Part shown: positions 26,878 through 36,338 of the stretch, piece by piece
Layout of the letters: every line of letters begins with the position of its first letter
Position numbering within the stretch: position 1 is the first letter of the stretch
DNA from: Rummeliibacillus pycnus_B
Lineage (GTDB): Bacteria; Bacillota; Bacilli; Bacillales_A; Planococcaceae
DNA length: 64,000 nt
Direction: 5' to 3'
Assembly: GCF_050459865.1 (NCBI RefSeq)
Contig: NZ_JBCMNM010000012.1
Location: forward strand, 164,237-228,236
Position numbers and translations under genes: made by a program
Notes under the pieces: model-generated
The model's database searches: none
What the model was told of the DNA's origin: nothing
Seen by the model: only the letters and a program-made list of their open reading frames with translations

Positions 26878-28335
26878 TCACATTGATTCTTTTGTTTGAG
26901 AAGATTCTTTTAACATTGGTAATTCTTCGTACCACCAAAGAGCTTCTTCTGGATCCTGTTTCATGACTTCACGAACTTCTTTTTTCGTTTCGACTGTAGG
27001 GTAAGAACCTTTTAAAGCACGACCTGAAGTTTGAACGAATAATAGACTAAAGACGATTAAGCCGATAACACTTATAGCAGCTAAATAATAAGCTGGTGCT
27101 AGTGGATCGCCAGTGATGTGCACCAAATAAGAAGCTACAAGTGGTGTTGTACCACCGAAAATTGAGACAGAAACATTAAATGTTAAAGCTAGGGCACGAT
27201 AACGAACGTCTGAAAAGAACAGACTTGGTAATAGAGAAGGAAGTGTCCCTTCATAGAAACTTAATAAGAAACCAAGTAAGAAGACACCAGCAAAAATAAA
27301 ACCAATGTGTTCATTCCCCATTAACATAAAGGCTGGAATTGATAAGAATGTTAAACCAATTAAGCCGATTTGAACGATTCGCTTGTTACCATGTTTGTCA
27401 GAAAGACGACCAGCAAACAATGCTAACGGAATCATTAGTGCCATAATAATCAATAGAATTATTAAGCTTGTTGTATTATCTACACCTAATACTTCTGTTA
27501 AGTAAGTTGGCATATAAGACAATACCATATAGTTTGTAATATTAAAGAACGCGACGATTACAACACTTAAAAGTAAATCTTTTTTATAATGTTTTAAGAT
27601 TTCTTTAAATGTAAGTGGTTCTTCCTCACCTTCTTGTTGCGCCTGTTCCATTTCTTCAAAAACAGGAGATTCATCTAAATGGCGACGTAGATATAGGCCA
27701 ACAAGACCAATTGGTGCAGCGATTAGGAATGGAATACGCCAGCCCCAAGCGTGCATTTGTGCATCAGATAATGCAAAAGTTAAAATCGTTACTAAACCAG
27801 AAGCGGCAATGAAACCAGCTAATGTACCAATTTCTAAACCACTACCAAGTGTACCACGTTTCTTGTCGGGAGAAGATTCAGCGATATAAACCATCGCACC
27901 TGAATATTCACCACCCGTTGAGAATCCTTGAATCAAACGAGCAGCCAATAATAGAATTGGTGCCCAAACGCCAATTTGTTGGTACGTTGGAAGTAAACCA
28001 ATTAATAAAGTTGAAACAGCCATCAAAATGATCGTTGTACTTAACACAATTTTTCGACCGTATTTATCACCAATTTTAGCAAAGAATATACCACCAAGAG
28101 GTCTTACTATGAAGGCGGCAGCAAACGTACCGAATGTAAAGACTAATTGAAGTCCACTGTTATCAACGCCAGCAAAGAATAGCTTACTTAGAATAACAGC
28201 TAAATATGCATATAGACCAAAGTCAAACCATTCCATCGCATTACCAATCCCTGTTGCGACGACAGCCTTACGCGCTTTCTTGGAACTCACGATATTAATA
28301 TCTTGCGGTTCAATTTCTAAATTGTTTTGTTGCAT
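26878..28335 (-). CDS. MFS transporter, metabolite:H+ symporter (ProP-like)
   Basis: 485-residue, 12-helix major-facilitator carrier of the metabolite:H+ symporter group that includes ProP (proline/betaine) and shikimate or citrate carriers. Visible blocks: IGNAMEWFDFGLYAYLA in helix 1, RPLGGIFFAKIGDKYGRK between helices 2 and 3, RLIQGFSTGGEYSGAMVYIAE (helix 4-5) and FAGRLSDKHGNKR. An osmolyte or organic acid is the likely substrate. The start is ATG with AAAGGAG; a good sigma-A promoter lies about 190 bases upstream, leaving a long, foldable leader. Confidence 0.87.
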   Translation of the reverse strand: MQQNNLEIEPQDINIVSSKKARKAVVATGIGNAMEWFDFGLYAYLAVILSKLFFAGVDNSGLQLVFTFGTFAAAFIVRPLGGIFFAKIGDKYGRKIVLSTTIILMAVSTLLIGLLPTYQQIGVWAPILLLAARLIQGFSTGGEYSGAMVYIAESSPDKKRGTLGSGLEIGTLAGFIAASGLVTILTFALSDAQMHAWGWRIPFLIAAPIGLVGLYLRRHLDESPVFEEMEQAQQEGEEEPLTFKEILKHYKKDLLLSVVIVAFFNITNYMVLSYMPTYLTEVLGVDNTTSLIILLIIMALMIPLALFAGRLSDKHGNKRIVQIGLIGLTFLSIPAFMLMGNEHIGFIFAGVFLLGFLLSFYEGTLPSLLPSLFFSDVRYRALALTFNVSVSIFGGTTPLVASYLVHITGDPLAPAYYLAAISVIGLIVFSLLFVQTSGRALKGSYPTVETKKEVREVMKQDPEEALWWYEELPMLKESSQTKESM

Positions 28336-28520
28336 ACTCTAGAACAGCTCCTTTTATGGTTTGCTATTTTCGAGGACTGCAAAAGATTTAAAAAACATTG
28401 TTGGATAAAAAAATAGCGGAAAAAACAACAATTTAATCTTTTAAAAGCCCAAATTATTTTGTTGTCGACGTATTGATTACCTGAGGTTTTTTAATGTGGA
28501 GTAAAAATTTTTACACTCTA

Positions 28521-28550
28521 AGTATAGTAAGTTTGGTTGTATTATGTCAA
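28521..28550 (-). promoter_or_regulatory. Sigma-A-type promoter of the MFS gene
   Basis: On the minus strand, TTGACA (28550-28545) and TATACT (28526-28521) are separated by 18 bases. The leader to the start codon is about 180 nt and contains an imperfect long stem (AAAGATT…AATCTTT, about 28387-28442). Nothing else is seen in 28551-28976. Confidence 0.6.
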
Positions 28551-28976
28551 CTAATTAACATAGAACCACAAATTTTTAGTATAAGGTGAAGCCTTTCGCC
28601 GAGAAAAACATCTTAAAATAAACGTGTTATTCACTAATATATTTTAAGTATTATTGATTCATTTTTATTTAATATTTTTGATTCATATTACTATTCTATT
28701 TTTGGAATGAAGAGTTTTCTTAAATCAATAACTTCTATTATCAAATAAATCTTCTTCTACACAGAATACAATCAATTTCTTGCCTGAATTCTTGCAATTA
28801 AAAACAATTGAACTACAATTATCTTTATGAACAAATGACAGGACTACTATGAGTAGAGTGGTAAGCGATTGCAAAGAACAATACTACCTACACCATCATT
28901 ATTTTATTGGATTAAGCAGATCGTTCTGTAATGTATCCATACTTGAATTGGATTAATCGAAAGGAGTAAGAATTGA

Positions 28977-29836
28977 ATGCAGGATAAACAAAATAACATA
29001 CCAGATCATACCGCTGTGCGTGTTGCTTTATGGAGAGCTTTACATGTACAGATAGATATTCACTACCTCATGTGCTTGAAGACGAGGTTGGTTTAAAGCT
29101 AGTTGCTCCAGAAGATGAATGGCATAAGCGCCCTGATATGGACCCGAAATTTACAAGTGGCTTCCGAGCATCCATCGTTGCACGTGCTCGCTTCATAGAG
29201 GATCTGGTCACTGAACAACTTGACAAAGGCGTTAATCAATATGTGATACTCGGTGCCGGTCTCGACACCTTTGCAGAACGTCGTCCGAAGATTGCATCTC
29301 GTATAAAGGTTTTCGAGGTTGATCAGTCAGAAACACAAAACTGGAAGAAAAAACGCTTAATTGAGCTCGGCTACGGTATCCCTGAATGGCTACAACTTGT
29401 GCCAGTTGACTTCGAAGCTGGCTCATCTTGGTGGGAGAAACTGAAGGCTGCAGGATTTGATGCAAACCGTCCAGCAGTAGTGGCATCCACAGGCGTCTCT
29501 CAATATCTCACAAAAGAGGCGATATTGGCGACACTTCGCCAAGTAGCACAGCTCGCTCCCGGCTCCATTCTAGCCATGACGTTCTTGCTGCCATTTGAAC
29601 AAACTGAATCCAAAATTAAAAATGAAGTTAAAGAGGCAGAAAAAGGTGCGAAATCAAGTGGTACACCATTCATTAGTCTCTTCACATCAGATGAAATGAT
29701 CGAACTTTCACGCGTTGCAGGTATCCGAGAAGCAAGACATGTATCATCCGCTGAACTTAACCAACGCTATTTTAGTGGCCGAACAGATGGTCTTTCGTTA
29801 CCAAAAGGTGAGGAATTCTTAATTGCGACTACTTAG
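28977..29836 (+). pseudogene. SAM-dependent methyltransferase (LCMT/TIGR00027-like), frameshifted
   Basis: An ATG at 28977 with AAAGGAG starts MQDKQNNIPDHTAVRVALWRALHVQID and then leaves the coding frame. The remainder, PHVLEDEVGLKLVAPEDEW… to TAG at 29836, continues in another frame after a loss of one base between about 29052 and 29066. Together they make about 285 residues of a leucine-carboxyl-methyltransferase-type SAM enzyme: RASIVARARFIEDLV, YVILGAGLDTFAERRP (SAM loop), FEVDQSETQNWKKKRL and VASTGVSQYLTKEAI. A sub-frame starting at ATG 29030 lacks the N-terminal helix and has no ribosome site. Base composition is slightly more GC-rich than its surroundings. Could be a true pseudogene or a sequencing error. 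Confidence 0.72.
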
Positions 29837-29882
29837 ACACTCACAAAATGGTGTAAGCCCCTTAAACATTCGATTCCTGCAT

Positions 29883-29921
29883 AAAAACATCAGTAGCCGT
29901 TTAGACTACTGATGTTTTTTA
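29883..29921 (+). terminator. Terminator after the methyltransferase gene
   Basis: AAAAACATCAGTAG pairs with CTACTGATGTTTTTT around a short loop. Beyond it, 29930-30300 is AT-rich with no supportable gene. Confidence 0.85.
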
Positions 29922-30309
29922 TTGCTTTTCTTCATTCATCCTCAAAATCCCCCTAATCATTCCAATCAAATGAATAATATATATCATAGATTGAATCATA
30001 ATATACCCAACCAATTCCTCCAGATTCTCCAACAATAGCATAAAGGAGATCTTTAAAAGTATTAAAAGCAACCTATATTTATATTGCATTCAATTGCAAC
30101 CTTGCCATACATTTTCGCCAGTCGTTAACGTTCAATATACTCGGTAACCAAAGTCATCTTCCTTGCATCATCTAATGTTAAAATCTTCATTTCAATGGTA
30201 ATCCTTGATACAATAAATCCATGAAACAATTAATTGGAAAATTTGTATATTTCCAGTTAATGAAACTATCAGTAATTATGGAGTGCACTATAGATTGAAA
30301 AAAGGAGTA

Positions 30310-30534
30310 ATGTTGTTGAAGATTTTAAAAGACTCTACTGCTGTGACTTTATTTATCTTTATTTTTAATATTGTTATTAAACTTATTTTTAATCCTGGTT
30401 CTATAATAGAAACGTTCGAGGAAGGAGTTTGGATGGGATTAGGAATATATCTAACTTCTTTGGTAATGTTATTTGTTATTGTTTTTCTAATAATTTTTAC
30501 AAGAAGATTTATTTTTAAACCTAAAAACTCTTAG
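30310..30534 (+). CDS. Small membrane protein, unknown
   Basis: About 74 residues with two membrane helices (TVTLFIFIFNIVIKLIF-like and GLGIYLTSLVMLFVIVFLIIF) and a basic C-terminus. The start lies among ATG 30310 and the two TTG codons right after it, since AAGGAG is immediately upstream; the frame is open nine more codons. No family recognised. Confidence 0.5.
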   Translation: MLLKILKDSTAVTLFIFIFNIVIKLIFNPGSIIETFEEGVWMGLGIYLTSLVMLFVIVFLIIFTRRFIFKPKNS

Positions 30535-30593
30535 AATAACTTAACTCAAAGTATGAAACAAATATGTTTTCATTTCTGTAAAAAAATTTATGA

Positions 30594-30863
30594 TTATGGT
30601 GTACTTTGTAGCATATAAACGGTTATAAAACCCATTATCATTGGAATTTGAATAATAATGCCTATTAAACTAAAAACTAACCCAGTAATTCTAATCCCCT
30701 GCCCTTTTTCTTTTCGAGAAATAATTTCTTTATTACTGATATTTGAAAATATTACTCCTAATACACCTAATATTAGACCCAAAATCGGTACAAATATTGA
30801 AAGTATTCCTAGGATTAAAGTAATTATCGCTTTTCTATTTGTTGAATTATTATCTATCATCAA
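30594..30863 (-). CDS. DUF4190-type small membrane protein
   Basis: 89 residues: a short Asn-rich cytoplasmic start, a hydrophobic pair (AIITLILGILSIFVPILGLILGVLGVIF), a charged SNISNKEIISRKEKGQGI loop and a second hydrophobic segment. The order LGILS-…-GI-…-GxVFSLIG is the DUF4190 pattern. GGGAGTGA precedes two adjacent ATG codons. Role unknown. Confidence 0.65.
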   Translation of the reverse strand: MMIDNNSTNRKAIITLILGILSIFVPILGLILGVLGVIFSNISNKEIISRKEKGQGIRITGLVFSLIGIIIQIPMIMGFITVYMLQSTP

Positions 30864-31055
30864 ATCACTCCCTTAATATAAAACTATTTATTTATTCATA
30901 CTTAACACTTATATAAAATATTCATTATTTACATAAAAATTAGGAAAATATTAACACATTTCCTTTTTACATTATAACTAGTAGATAATTCAATCAACAC
31001 GTATACTAAAGTTATTAAAATATAAATAGCAAAGACTTAAAAAGGAGTTAATCAT

Positions 31056-31289
31056 ATGTATATGAAATATTCAATCATATCTTTATTATTTGGAGTATCA
31101 TCCATTTTTTTTATTCAAGTTTTAAATGAATTCAAAAAAATTATGCTAACAATTACTGTAGTGGATACTGATGATTCTATTTTACCAGATTCTTATTTTT
31201 CAACTTCTCTAATTTTTATGCCAATCATATTTTTTGTTCTTAGCGGGATTTTTTTCTTTATGCATACAAAAAGAAACAATAAAGAATAG
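31056..31289 (+). CDS. Small two-helix membrane protein, unknown
   Basis: 77 residues with an N-terminal helix (YSIISLLFGVSSIFFIQVL), a short outer loop and a second helix (LIFMPIIFFVLSGIFFFM) ending in a basic tail. The start is ATG with AAAAAGGAG nine bases upstream, which is the main evidence that this is real. No family recognised. Confidence 0.5.
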   Translation: MYMKYSIISLLFGVSSIFFIQVLNEFKKIMLTITVVDTDDSILPDSYFSTSLIFMPIIFFVLSGIFFFMHTKRNNKE

Positions 31290-31304
31290 TTTCTTTTTGT
31301 ATGC

Positions 31305-31424
31305 TCACTGGGCTTGTACCCATGTATTAAATCCATCTTGTTTTCTTACAGTAATAACTCTAGTTCCGTCAAATTCTCCCTGTATTCCAATCCATATATT
31401 TTCGTTTTTGAGTAACTTTCCATT
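31305..31424 (-). other. In-frame codons beyond the DUF3139 gene stop
   Basis: The frame of the preceding DUF3139 gene continues after its TAA for 39 codons to a TGA at 31305 (NGKLLKNENIWIGIQGEFDGTRVITVRKQDGFNTWVQAQ, shown here only by its ends NGKLLK…TWVQAQ). Composition looks coding. Either the TAA is a nonsense mutation or this is the tail of another, deleted gene. Confidence 0.35.
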
Positions 31425-31790
31425 TTAGTTGCCAAACGGTCCACACTCCACACTCTCCGAATGCATATAAATATTATTTTCTGTACTTCCTGACCAGCTT
31501 ATTTGAATGACTCTCCCATCAATTACATTGTAGAAGTATTTGGCTTTTGGTTCATCGTTAAAGACTACTTGTACAGTCCATTCATTCTTATAGGGTAACC
31601 AAATACCTGAGAGTGTGTGTTTGACAGTAATACTTTCCATATCACTTTCGTAATACTCTCGATCGTTCATTAAATAATCTAATGTATCTTCGTATTTTTC
31701 TATTTTTTTATAATGAAAATAAATTGGGGTTGCGATTACGATTAATAGGACAATAGCTGTTATGATCTTTATTTTTCTTTTTATCGCCAT
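31425..31790 (-). CDS. DUF3139 family protein
   Basis: 121 residues: an N-terminal membrane helix (IKIITAIVLLIVIATPIYFHY) and the DUF3139 domain (YEDTLDYLMNDREYYESDMESITVKHTLSGIWLPYKNEWTVQVVFNDEP). Probably an anchored extracytoplasmic protein; function unknown. The start is set at ATG 31790, with GGAAGGTGG upstream, although the frame extends 25 codons further. See the codons after the stop for a possible truncation. Confidence 0.65.
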   Translation of the reverse strand: MAIKRKIKIITAIVLLIVIATPIYFHYKKIEKYEDTLDYLMNDREYYESDMESITVKHTLSGIWLPYKNEWTVQVVFNDEPKAKYFYNVIDGRVIQISWSGSTENNIYMHSESVECGPFGN

Positions 31791-31979
31791 ATGTCCACCT
31801 TCCAATTTTAAAAATTGTAAATAGATATTATAAAAAGATGATGTTTGATTACATTTTTTCTTCATTTAAGAATTTTTAAACAAACTTATATTTCCTCCCT
31901 ATTTTTTCTGAAAGTACTGTAAATTCTATCAATAATAGTGTATTCTTATTAGAATATAATTTTTACAAGAGGTGATTTT

Positions 31980-32711
31980 TTGAATACGCCTACGGAAACT
32001 GTCGATAAAATCCGGTTCCATGAGGAGGATTCTTTTCTACAGGGTATTAAAGATTGTATACCAACTTTATTAGGGTACATAAGTATTGGATTAGCATTTG
32101 GTGTTGTTGGCTCAGCATCTGGATTAAGCCTTTTTGAAATTGCACTTTTAACAGTGCTAGTCTATGCTGGCTCTGCACAATTTATTTTTTGTGCGTTAAT
32201 TATTGCTGGTACTCCCCCATCCGCAATCATATTCACCATTTTCATCGTTAATTTAAGACATTTCTTGATGAGTTTAACCATTGCACCGCATTTCACAAAG
32301 TACTCTTTGATGAGAAATATTGGTTTTGGTACTTTACTAACTGATGAGACCTTTGGAGTTGCAGTTACTAAATTAATGCAAACGAAAAAGTTAAGTGGTA
32401 AGTGGATGGATGGATTAAACTTAACTGCTTATTTAGTGTGGATTGCTGCATGTGTTGCTGGAGCTTTTTTAGGTCAATGGGTAGCAAATCCGGAAAAATG
32501 GGGTCTCGATTTCGCCTTAACTGCCATGTTTGTTGCATTACTTGTCTTACAGTTGCAAAGTGTTGGAAAAACAAAACTTGCAAATAATTTAGTGCTTATC
32601 GGATTAATCGCTTTATGTATGTATGTTTTTTCATACTTTATGCCTTCACATTTAGCAGTGCTTTTTTCAACGGTTATTGTAGCAACAGTTGGGGTGGTGA
32701 TTGATCGATGA
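31980..32711 (+). CDS. azlC: AzlC family branched-chain amino acid exporter, large subunit
   Basis: 243-residue membrane protein of the AzlC/YgaZ family, which together with AzlD exports branched-chain amino acids and analogues such as 4-azaleucine. Family blocks: CIPTLLGYISIGLAFGVVGSASGLS, LVYAGSAQFIFCALIIAG, NLRHFLMSLTIAPHF and DETFGVAV. The start is TTG with AGAGGTGA. It overlaps azlD by four bases (ATGA). No lrp-like regulator (AzlB) is adjacent. Confidence 0.9.
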   Translation: MNTPTETVDKIRFHEEDSFLQGIKDCIPTLLGYISIGLAFGVVGSASGLSLFEIALLTVLVYAGSAQFIFCALIIAGTPPSAIIFTIFIVNLRHFLMSLTIAPHFTKYSLMRNIGFGTLLTDETFGVAVTKLMQTKKLSGKWMDGLNLTAYLVWIAACVAGAFLGQWVANPEKWGLDFALTAMFVALLVLQLQSVGKTKLANNLVLIGLIALCMYVFSYFMPSHLAVLFSTVIVATVGVVIDR

Positions 32712-33028
32712 ACATGACGACTATTATTTGGATTATTATTGGATGCGCAATTGTGACGTGGCTTCCGAGGATCGTTCCTTTTATATTTGTCCGTAGCGTT
32801 AAGTTGCCAGATGTCGTCTTAAAATGGCTTTCATTTATTCCTATTTGTATACTAACTGCATTAGTTGTCGAAAATTTACTAAATACAGAAGGATCATTCG
32901 TAACACTCGATTGGCCAGTTTTTGCTGCATTTATTCCTACCTTGATTATTGCAATTTGGACTAAAAGTTTATCGACTACAGTTGTGGTTGGCGTCATTTC
33001 AATGGCTGCTATTCGACATTTTTTATGA
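32708..33028 (+). CDS. azlD: AzlD family exporter, small subunit
   Basis: 106 residues with four predicted helices; AzlD/YgaH family. IIWIIIGCAIVTWLPRIVPFIFV and VLKWLSFIPICILTALVVENLL are the typical blocks. Translationally coupled to azlC through the ATGA overlap and presumably forms the two-part exporter with it. Confidence 0.88.
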   Translation: MNMTTIIWIIIGCAIVTWLPRIVPFIFVRSVKLPDVVLKWLSFIPICILTALVVENLLNTEGSFVTLDWPVFAAFIPTLIIAIWTKSLSTTVVVGVISMAAIRHFL

Positions 33029-33068
33029 TGATACTTGAGTAGAATGCAAGAAGTTAAAAAACGCATAG

Positions 33069-33119
33069 AAAAGGGGTTATCTCATAAGTGGTTGACTAGC
33101 TTATGAAATAGCCCCTTTA
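33069..33119. terminator. Terminator after azlD
   Basis: AAAGGGG…CCCCTTT outer stem with an inner TCATAAG/CTTATGA stem. It lies between azlD (plus) and the small convergent gene ending at 33123 and may serve both. Confidence 0.75.
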
Positions 33120-33122
33120 ATT

Positions 33123-33269
33123 TTATCCAATGTAATGGCTAATGAAGATCAGAAGAGCAACGGTTAGTAGCATGAATATCATTTCAATGAAACTTAGATC
33201 TTTCTCTTTTTTGTTGCGCATTTGCTCTCGATAAAGCTTCTGAATTTGTTTCTTATTTCCAAACTTCAT
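33123..33269 (-). CDS. 48-residue small membrane protein
   Basis: A short gene starting at ATG 33269 with GGGGGAAATAG directly upstream and ending at TAA 33123. It encodes a basic N-terminus (MKFGNKKQIQKLYREQMRNKKEKD) followed by one membrane helix (FIEMIFMLLTVALLIFISHYI). Positive-inside topology, good ribosome site and a terminator at its end support it. No family recognised. The 372-base gap upstream (33270-33641) shows no further gene. Confidence 0.6.
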   Translation of the reverse strand: MKFGNKKQIQKLYREQMRNKKEKDLSFIEMIFMLLTVALLIFISHYIG

Positions 33270-33641
33270 CTATTTCCCCCCTGTACATTTGGACAGAAGA
33301 ATATTTGTATTAAATTATTTAAAATGGTTTTCCATATATATAGTATGCAAAACATTCTGTAAATTGTTTTCTTAATAAATAAAACTCAATTTTTTTCTAA
33401 ATTTACACGACATAGAAAAAGTAACGGATCGTTTTATACATTTTTTTGCAATAAAACTTTTATTAATCGAACATTTAGTAGTTTTATTAAACTCTTTTCA
33501 ATAAAATGTGGTAGTATAGTAACATACTGTTTAGAAGTTGGTAAAAATCCATTATTTTATATATACTAAATGGTGTTATATAGCTCTAAATTATTGGAAT
33601 TTTTCAATTTCTTTTCTTTTGTGCTATTGGAGGGCGTACTT

Positions 33642-34820
33642 ATGGAGTTACTTATTCAGCTAGTTATTATCATCTTAGCAACTAAAATTGCCGGATATAT
33701 AGCTACAAAATTTGGACAACCTAGTGTTCTAGGTGAAATTATAGTAGGGATTATTATTGGTCCTGCTATCTTGGGGCTTGTAGAAAGTAACGGTAAAGAT
33801 GATTTAATACATACCTTCAGTGAACTTGGGGTAATCTTCCTTATGTTTTTTGCAGGTCTTGAAACCAATCTTAAAGATTTAACATTGAATTTAAAGTCAG
33901 CCTTAACTGTTGCCTCATTTGGTGTGGTTCTTCCTCTTATTGGAGGATATTTAGTAGGGATTGGATTTGGAATGGATCCATCTCATTCATTGTTTTTAGG
34001 GATCGTTTTAACAGCTACTTCTGTTAGTATTTCTGTTCAAACATTCCGCGAACTGGGTCAGATGAATACTCGGGAAAGTGCAACTGTCCTTGGCGCTGCA
34101 ATTGCGGATGATATTATTGGTTTAATCTTACTTGCGATTGTTATGAGTATTACTGTAGGTGGGGATACTTCAATACCAATGGTGTTGATGAAACAAGTAG
34201 TTTTCTTTGCAGCCATCGTTATTTGTAACTGGAAGGTTGTCCCTGCTATTTCAAAAACAATTGATAAATTTAAAATTCCTGATCTTTCAATGGTATTTGC
34301 TGTAGTTCTTTGCTTTTCATATGCTTATTTCGCTGAGTTTATGGGAATCAGTAATATTATCGGTGCATTCTTTGCGGGCCTATCTCTTGCAAATGACAAA
34401 CATCGCGAACAATTCGAAGACAAACTATTACCTTCAGTTAGTGTAATCTTCATTCCAGTATTCTTTACAAGTATCGGTCTATCTGTAACGTTTAAAGGAA
34501 TCGGAGATCATATTTGGCTGATAATCATTTTATGTGTAGTGTCTGTTCTTACGAAAGTTATTGGCGCAGGATTTGGTGCGAAAATCACAGGATTTAATAT
34601 GCTATCTTCTACATTAATTGGTACAGCAATGGTATCTCGAGGTGAAGTTGCATTAATTACTTCATCCATAGGTTTCTCTGCTGGATTATTCTCTCAAGAA
34701 TATTACACCCCAATGATCATTGCGGTTGTCTTTACAACGATAGTAACACCGCCATTATTAAAAATATGTATCACCAAAAAAGATCAACATGCTGCAAAAC
34801 ATGCTCATGTAACTCACTAA
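33642..34820 (+). CDS. CPA2-family cation/proton antiporter (NapA/GerN-like)
   Basis: 392-residue, about 12-helix monovalent cation:proton antiporter. Family features: GQPSVLGEIIVGIIIGPAILGL in helix 2, LGVIFLMFFAGLETNL, TATSVSISVQTFRELG and the paired aspartates in AAIADDIIGLI, the ion-binding site of NapA/GerN-type proteins. There is no cytosolic TrkA-N domain. The start is set at ATG 33642, with GGAGGG seven bases upstream; the reading frame extends 24 codons further. In related species GerN functions in spore germination and others in sodium or potassium efflux; the role here is open. Confidence 0.88.
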   Translation: MELLIQLVIIILATKIAGYIATKFGQPSVLGEIIVGIIIGPAILGLVESNGKDDLIHTFSELGVIFLMFFAGLETNLKDLTLNLKSALTVASFGVVLPLIGGYLVGIGFGMDPSHSLFLGIVLTATSVSISVQTFRELGQMNTRESATVLGAAIADDIIGLILLAIVMSITVGGDTSIPMVLMKQVVFFAAIVICNWKVVPAISKTIDKFKIPDLSMVFAVVLCFSYAYFAEFMGISNIIGAFFAGLSLANDKHREQFEDKLLPSVSVIFIPVFFTSIGLSVTFKGIGDHIWLIIILCVVSVLTKVIGAGFGAKITGFNMLSSTLIGTAMVSRGEVALITSSIGFSAGLFSQEYYTPMIIAVVFTTIVTPPLLKICITKKDQHAAKHAHVTH

Positions 34821-34824
34821 AAGA

Positions 34825-34860
34825 AAAAGCTCGTTTCAATATTTAGAAACGAGCTTTTCT
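34825..34860. terminator. Bidirectional terminator
   Basis: AAAAGCTCGTTTC pairs perfectly with GAAACGAGCTTTT. It separates the antiporter gene from the convergent DinB-like gene. Confidence 0.88.
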
Positions 34861-35352
34861 TTATGCCTTTTTCGGTATACTTAATGTTTTCCATTGTTCT
34901 TTTTTAATCAGTTTACCAATATACATAATTTGCCCAACATGTGTTGCATAATGTGCTAATTGTCTATGCAATGCCTCAACAACTGAAATTTCTTTCCCTT
35001 TTAACATTACGTTTTTTTCTAAATCTGTTGGTGATAACTGTTCAATAGTTTGAAATAATAAATTCCATGATTTCTCCCATGAAGCTATCAATTCTTCTTT
35101 TGAAAATGAATCATCTACAAATTCATCATCTCTATTTCTTGAAGACTTTTCACCATCAGTTGTAAGAAAATCCGTACTTCTAGAATCAATATTTCCACAA
35201 ATATGTTTCATTAAAATCGCTATACTATTTGAATCTGAATTTGGAATCCATTGCATTTCTTCAATCGATAATTGTGAAATTGTACCATCGCCCTGTTTTT
35301 TTATATCTGTAAAACGTTGTTGGATTGAATCAATAAAAAGCTTTTCTATCAT
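34861..35352 (-). CDS. DinB-like / DUF1572 protein
   Basis: About 163 residues, four-helix-bundle DinB-like fold. The predicted metal ligands are His in MKHICGN and the pair in HRQLAHYATHVGQIMYIGKL. Some DinB-like proteins are thiol-dependent transferases (bacillithiol S-transferases), but DUF1572 members have no assigned reaction. The start is ATG 35352 with TAGGAGGAG upstream; the longer frame overlaps the upstream DUF2785 gene. Part of a two-gene unit with it. Confidence 0.75.
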   Translation of the reverse strand: MIEKLFIDSIQQRFTDIKKQGDGTISQLSIEEMQWIPNSDSNSIAILMKHICGNIDSRSTDFLTTDGEKSSRNRDDEFVDDSFSKEELIASWEKSWNLLFQTIEQLSPTDLEKNVMLKGKEISVVEALHRQLAHYATHVGQIMYIGKLIKKEQWKTLSIPKKA

Positions 35353-35380
35353 TATGTCTCCTCCTAGCAAATGAATATTT

Positions 35381-36214
35381 TTATCCAATTTTCATCCATT
35401 TTCCAATAAAATGTGAAACAACACCTTGCAACTCCGGCATTACTTGTCGGAATTTTAATGCGAAATAAAAAGTTTTCATAAAATGAAGGGTTTGAGTTCT
35501 TGCTTTTAATAATGATGGACTGTAGCCGCTACTTTGCTTACAATACTCTAATGAGTCAAATACTTGTTCCACCCATTCAATAAGTAGTTTTTCATCTATG
35601 CCTTCTCGAATAAGTGCTTCAATGATTTCCACAAACCGTTCTTCTTCATCATCAACATAAACTGTATCTTTCCAGAAACAATCTCGAATACTCTGCAAAA
35701 TCGGTGCAGCTTGATATATATCGAATTTTGGATGTTGAATAAGTGCTAGTACTAGATCAGCTCCATTGGCAATACCATATGCCCACCCTTTTCCATCAAT
35801 ATATCCTCTTGTATCTTTCTCCTTTGATAAATAACTAGTGGTAAGCTGCAAAATTTCATCATATTGGTCTTTTGTTAAGAATGCTCCTTCCGCATCACTT
35901 CTGATTAGGTAAGTAAGCCACATAGCAGATAAGGAACGTTGGAAAATAGAATCTGTGTCCTTATCTCCAATATTAAAGTGAAAATACAGTGATTGTGTTA
36001 GTTGTGAAACTAAATACTGTTTATCGTCGGAGGACAATAAGTCATATTGAATAAGCTCTAAAAATAATCGTAAATTTTGATGATCACGAATATTTTCATC
36101 AGGATGCCCTATATGTAGTAACATTTCTTTTAAGATAGGAGTTGAACCCTCTTCTATTATCATTTTGCGCTCTGTATTCGACATTGTTAGAATTTCGGGA
36201 ATTTGATATTTCAA
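35381..36214 (-). CDS. DUF2785 family protein
   Basis: 277-residue, helical cytoplasmic protein of the DUF2785 family. Recognisable blocks are MLLHIGHPDENIRD, FQRSLSAMWLTYLI, YIDGKGWAYGIANGADLVLALIQHP and EERFVEIIEAL; the GKGWAHxxAHxAD-like region is the family core, here with Tyr and Asn where many members have His. No function known. The start is TTG with AAAGGAAG upstream. Probably co-transcribed with the DinB-like gene 28 bases downstream. Confidence 0.78.
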   Translation of the reverse strand: MKYQIPEILTMSNTERKMIIEEGSTPILKEMLLHIGHPDENIRDHQNLRLFLELIQYDLLSSDDKQYLVSQLTQSLYFHFNIGDKDTDSIFQRSLSAMWLTYLIRSDAEGAFLTKDQYDEILQLTTSYLSKEKDTRGYIDGKGWAYGIANGADLVLALIQHPKFDIYQAAPILQSIRDCFWKDTVYVDDEEERFVEIIEALIREGIDEKLLIEWVEQVFDSLEYCKQSSGYSPSLLKARTQTLHFMKTFYFALKFRQVMPELQGVVSHFIGKWMKIG

Positions 36215-36287
36215 GTACAGCTTCCTTTCTATGCAGCAATATAAATCCTCTTCTTATAGTAACACATGAACCAACTATAAAAATTTC

Positions 36288-36327
36288 TGTAAAAAAAATA
36301 AAAACCCATCCAATATTGATGAGTTTT
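36288..36327 (-). terminator. Terminator of the 61-residue gene
   Basis: Read leftwards, AAAACTCATC pairs with GATGGGTTTT, followed by TATTTTTTTTA. Confidence 0.8.
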
Positions 36328-36338
36328 CAAAGTTTCTA

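Noticed and set aside
28551..28976. RNA gene or riboswitch in the MFS/methyltransferase gap
   Set aside because: Only small weak hairpins are visible beyond the promoter; no conserved riboswitch or T-box features.
30125..30190. Short minus-strand frame (about 21 codons) near 30.15 kb
   Set aside because: It looks slightly coding but is too short, without a ribosome site or recognisable family.
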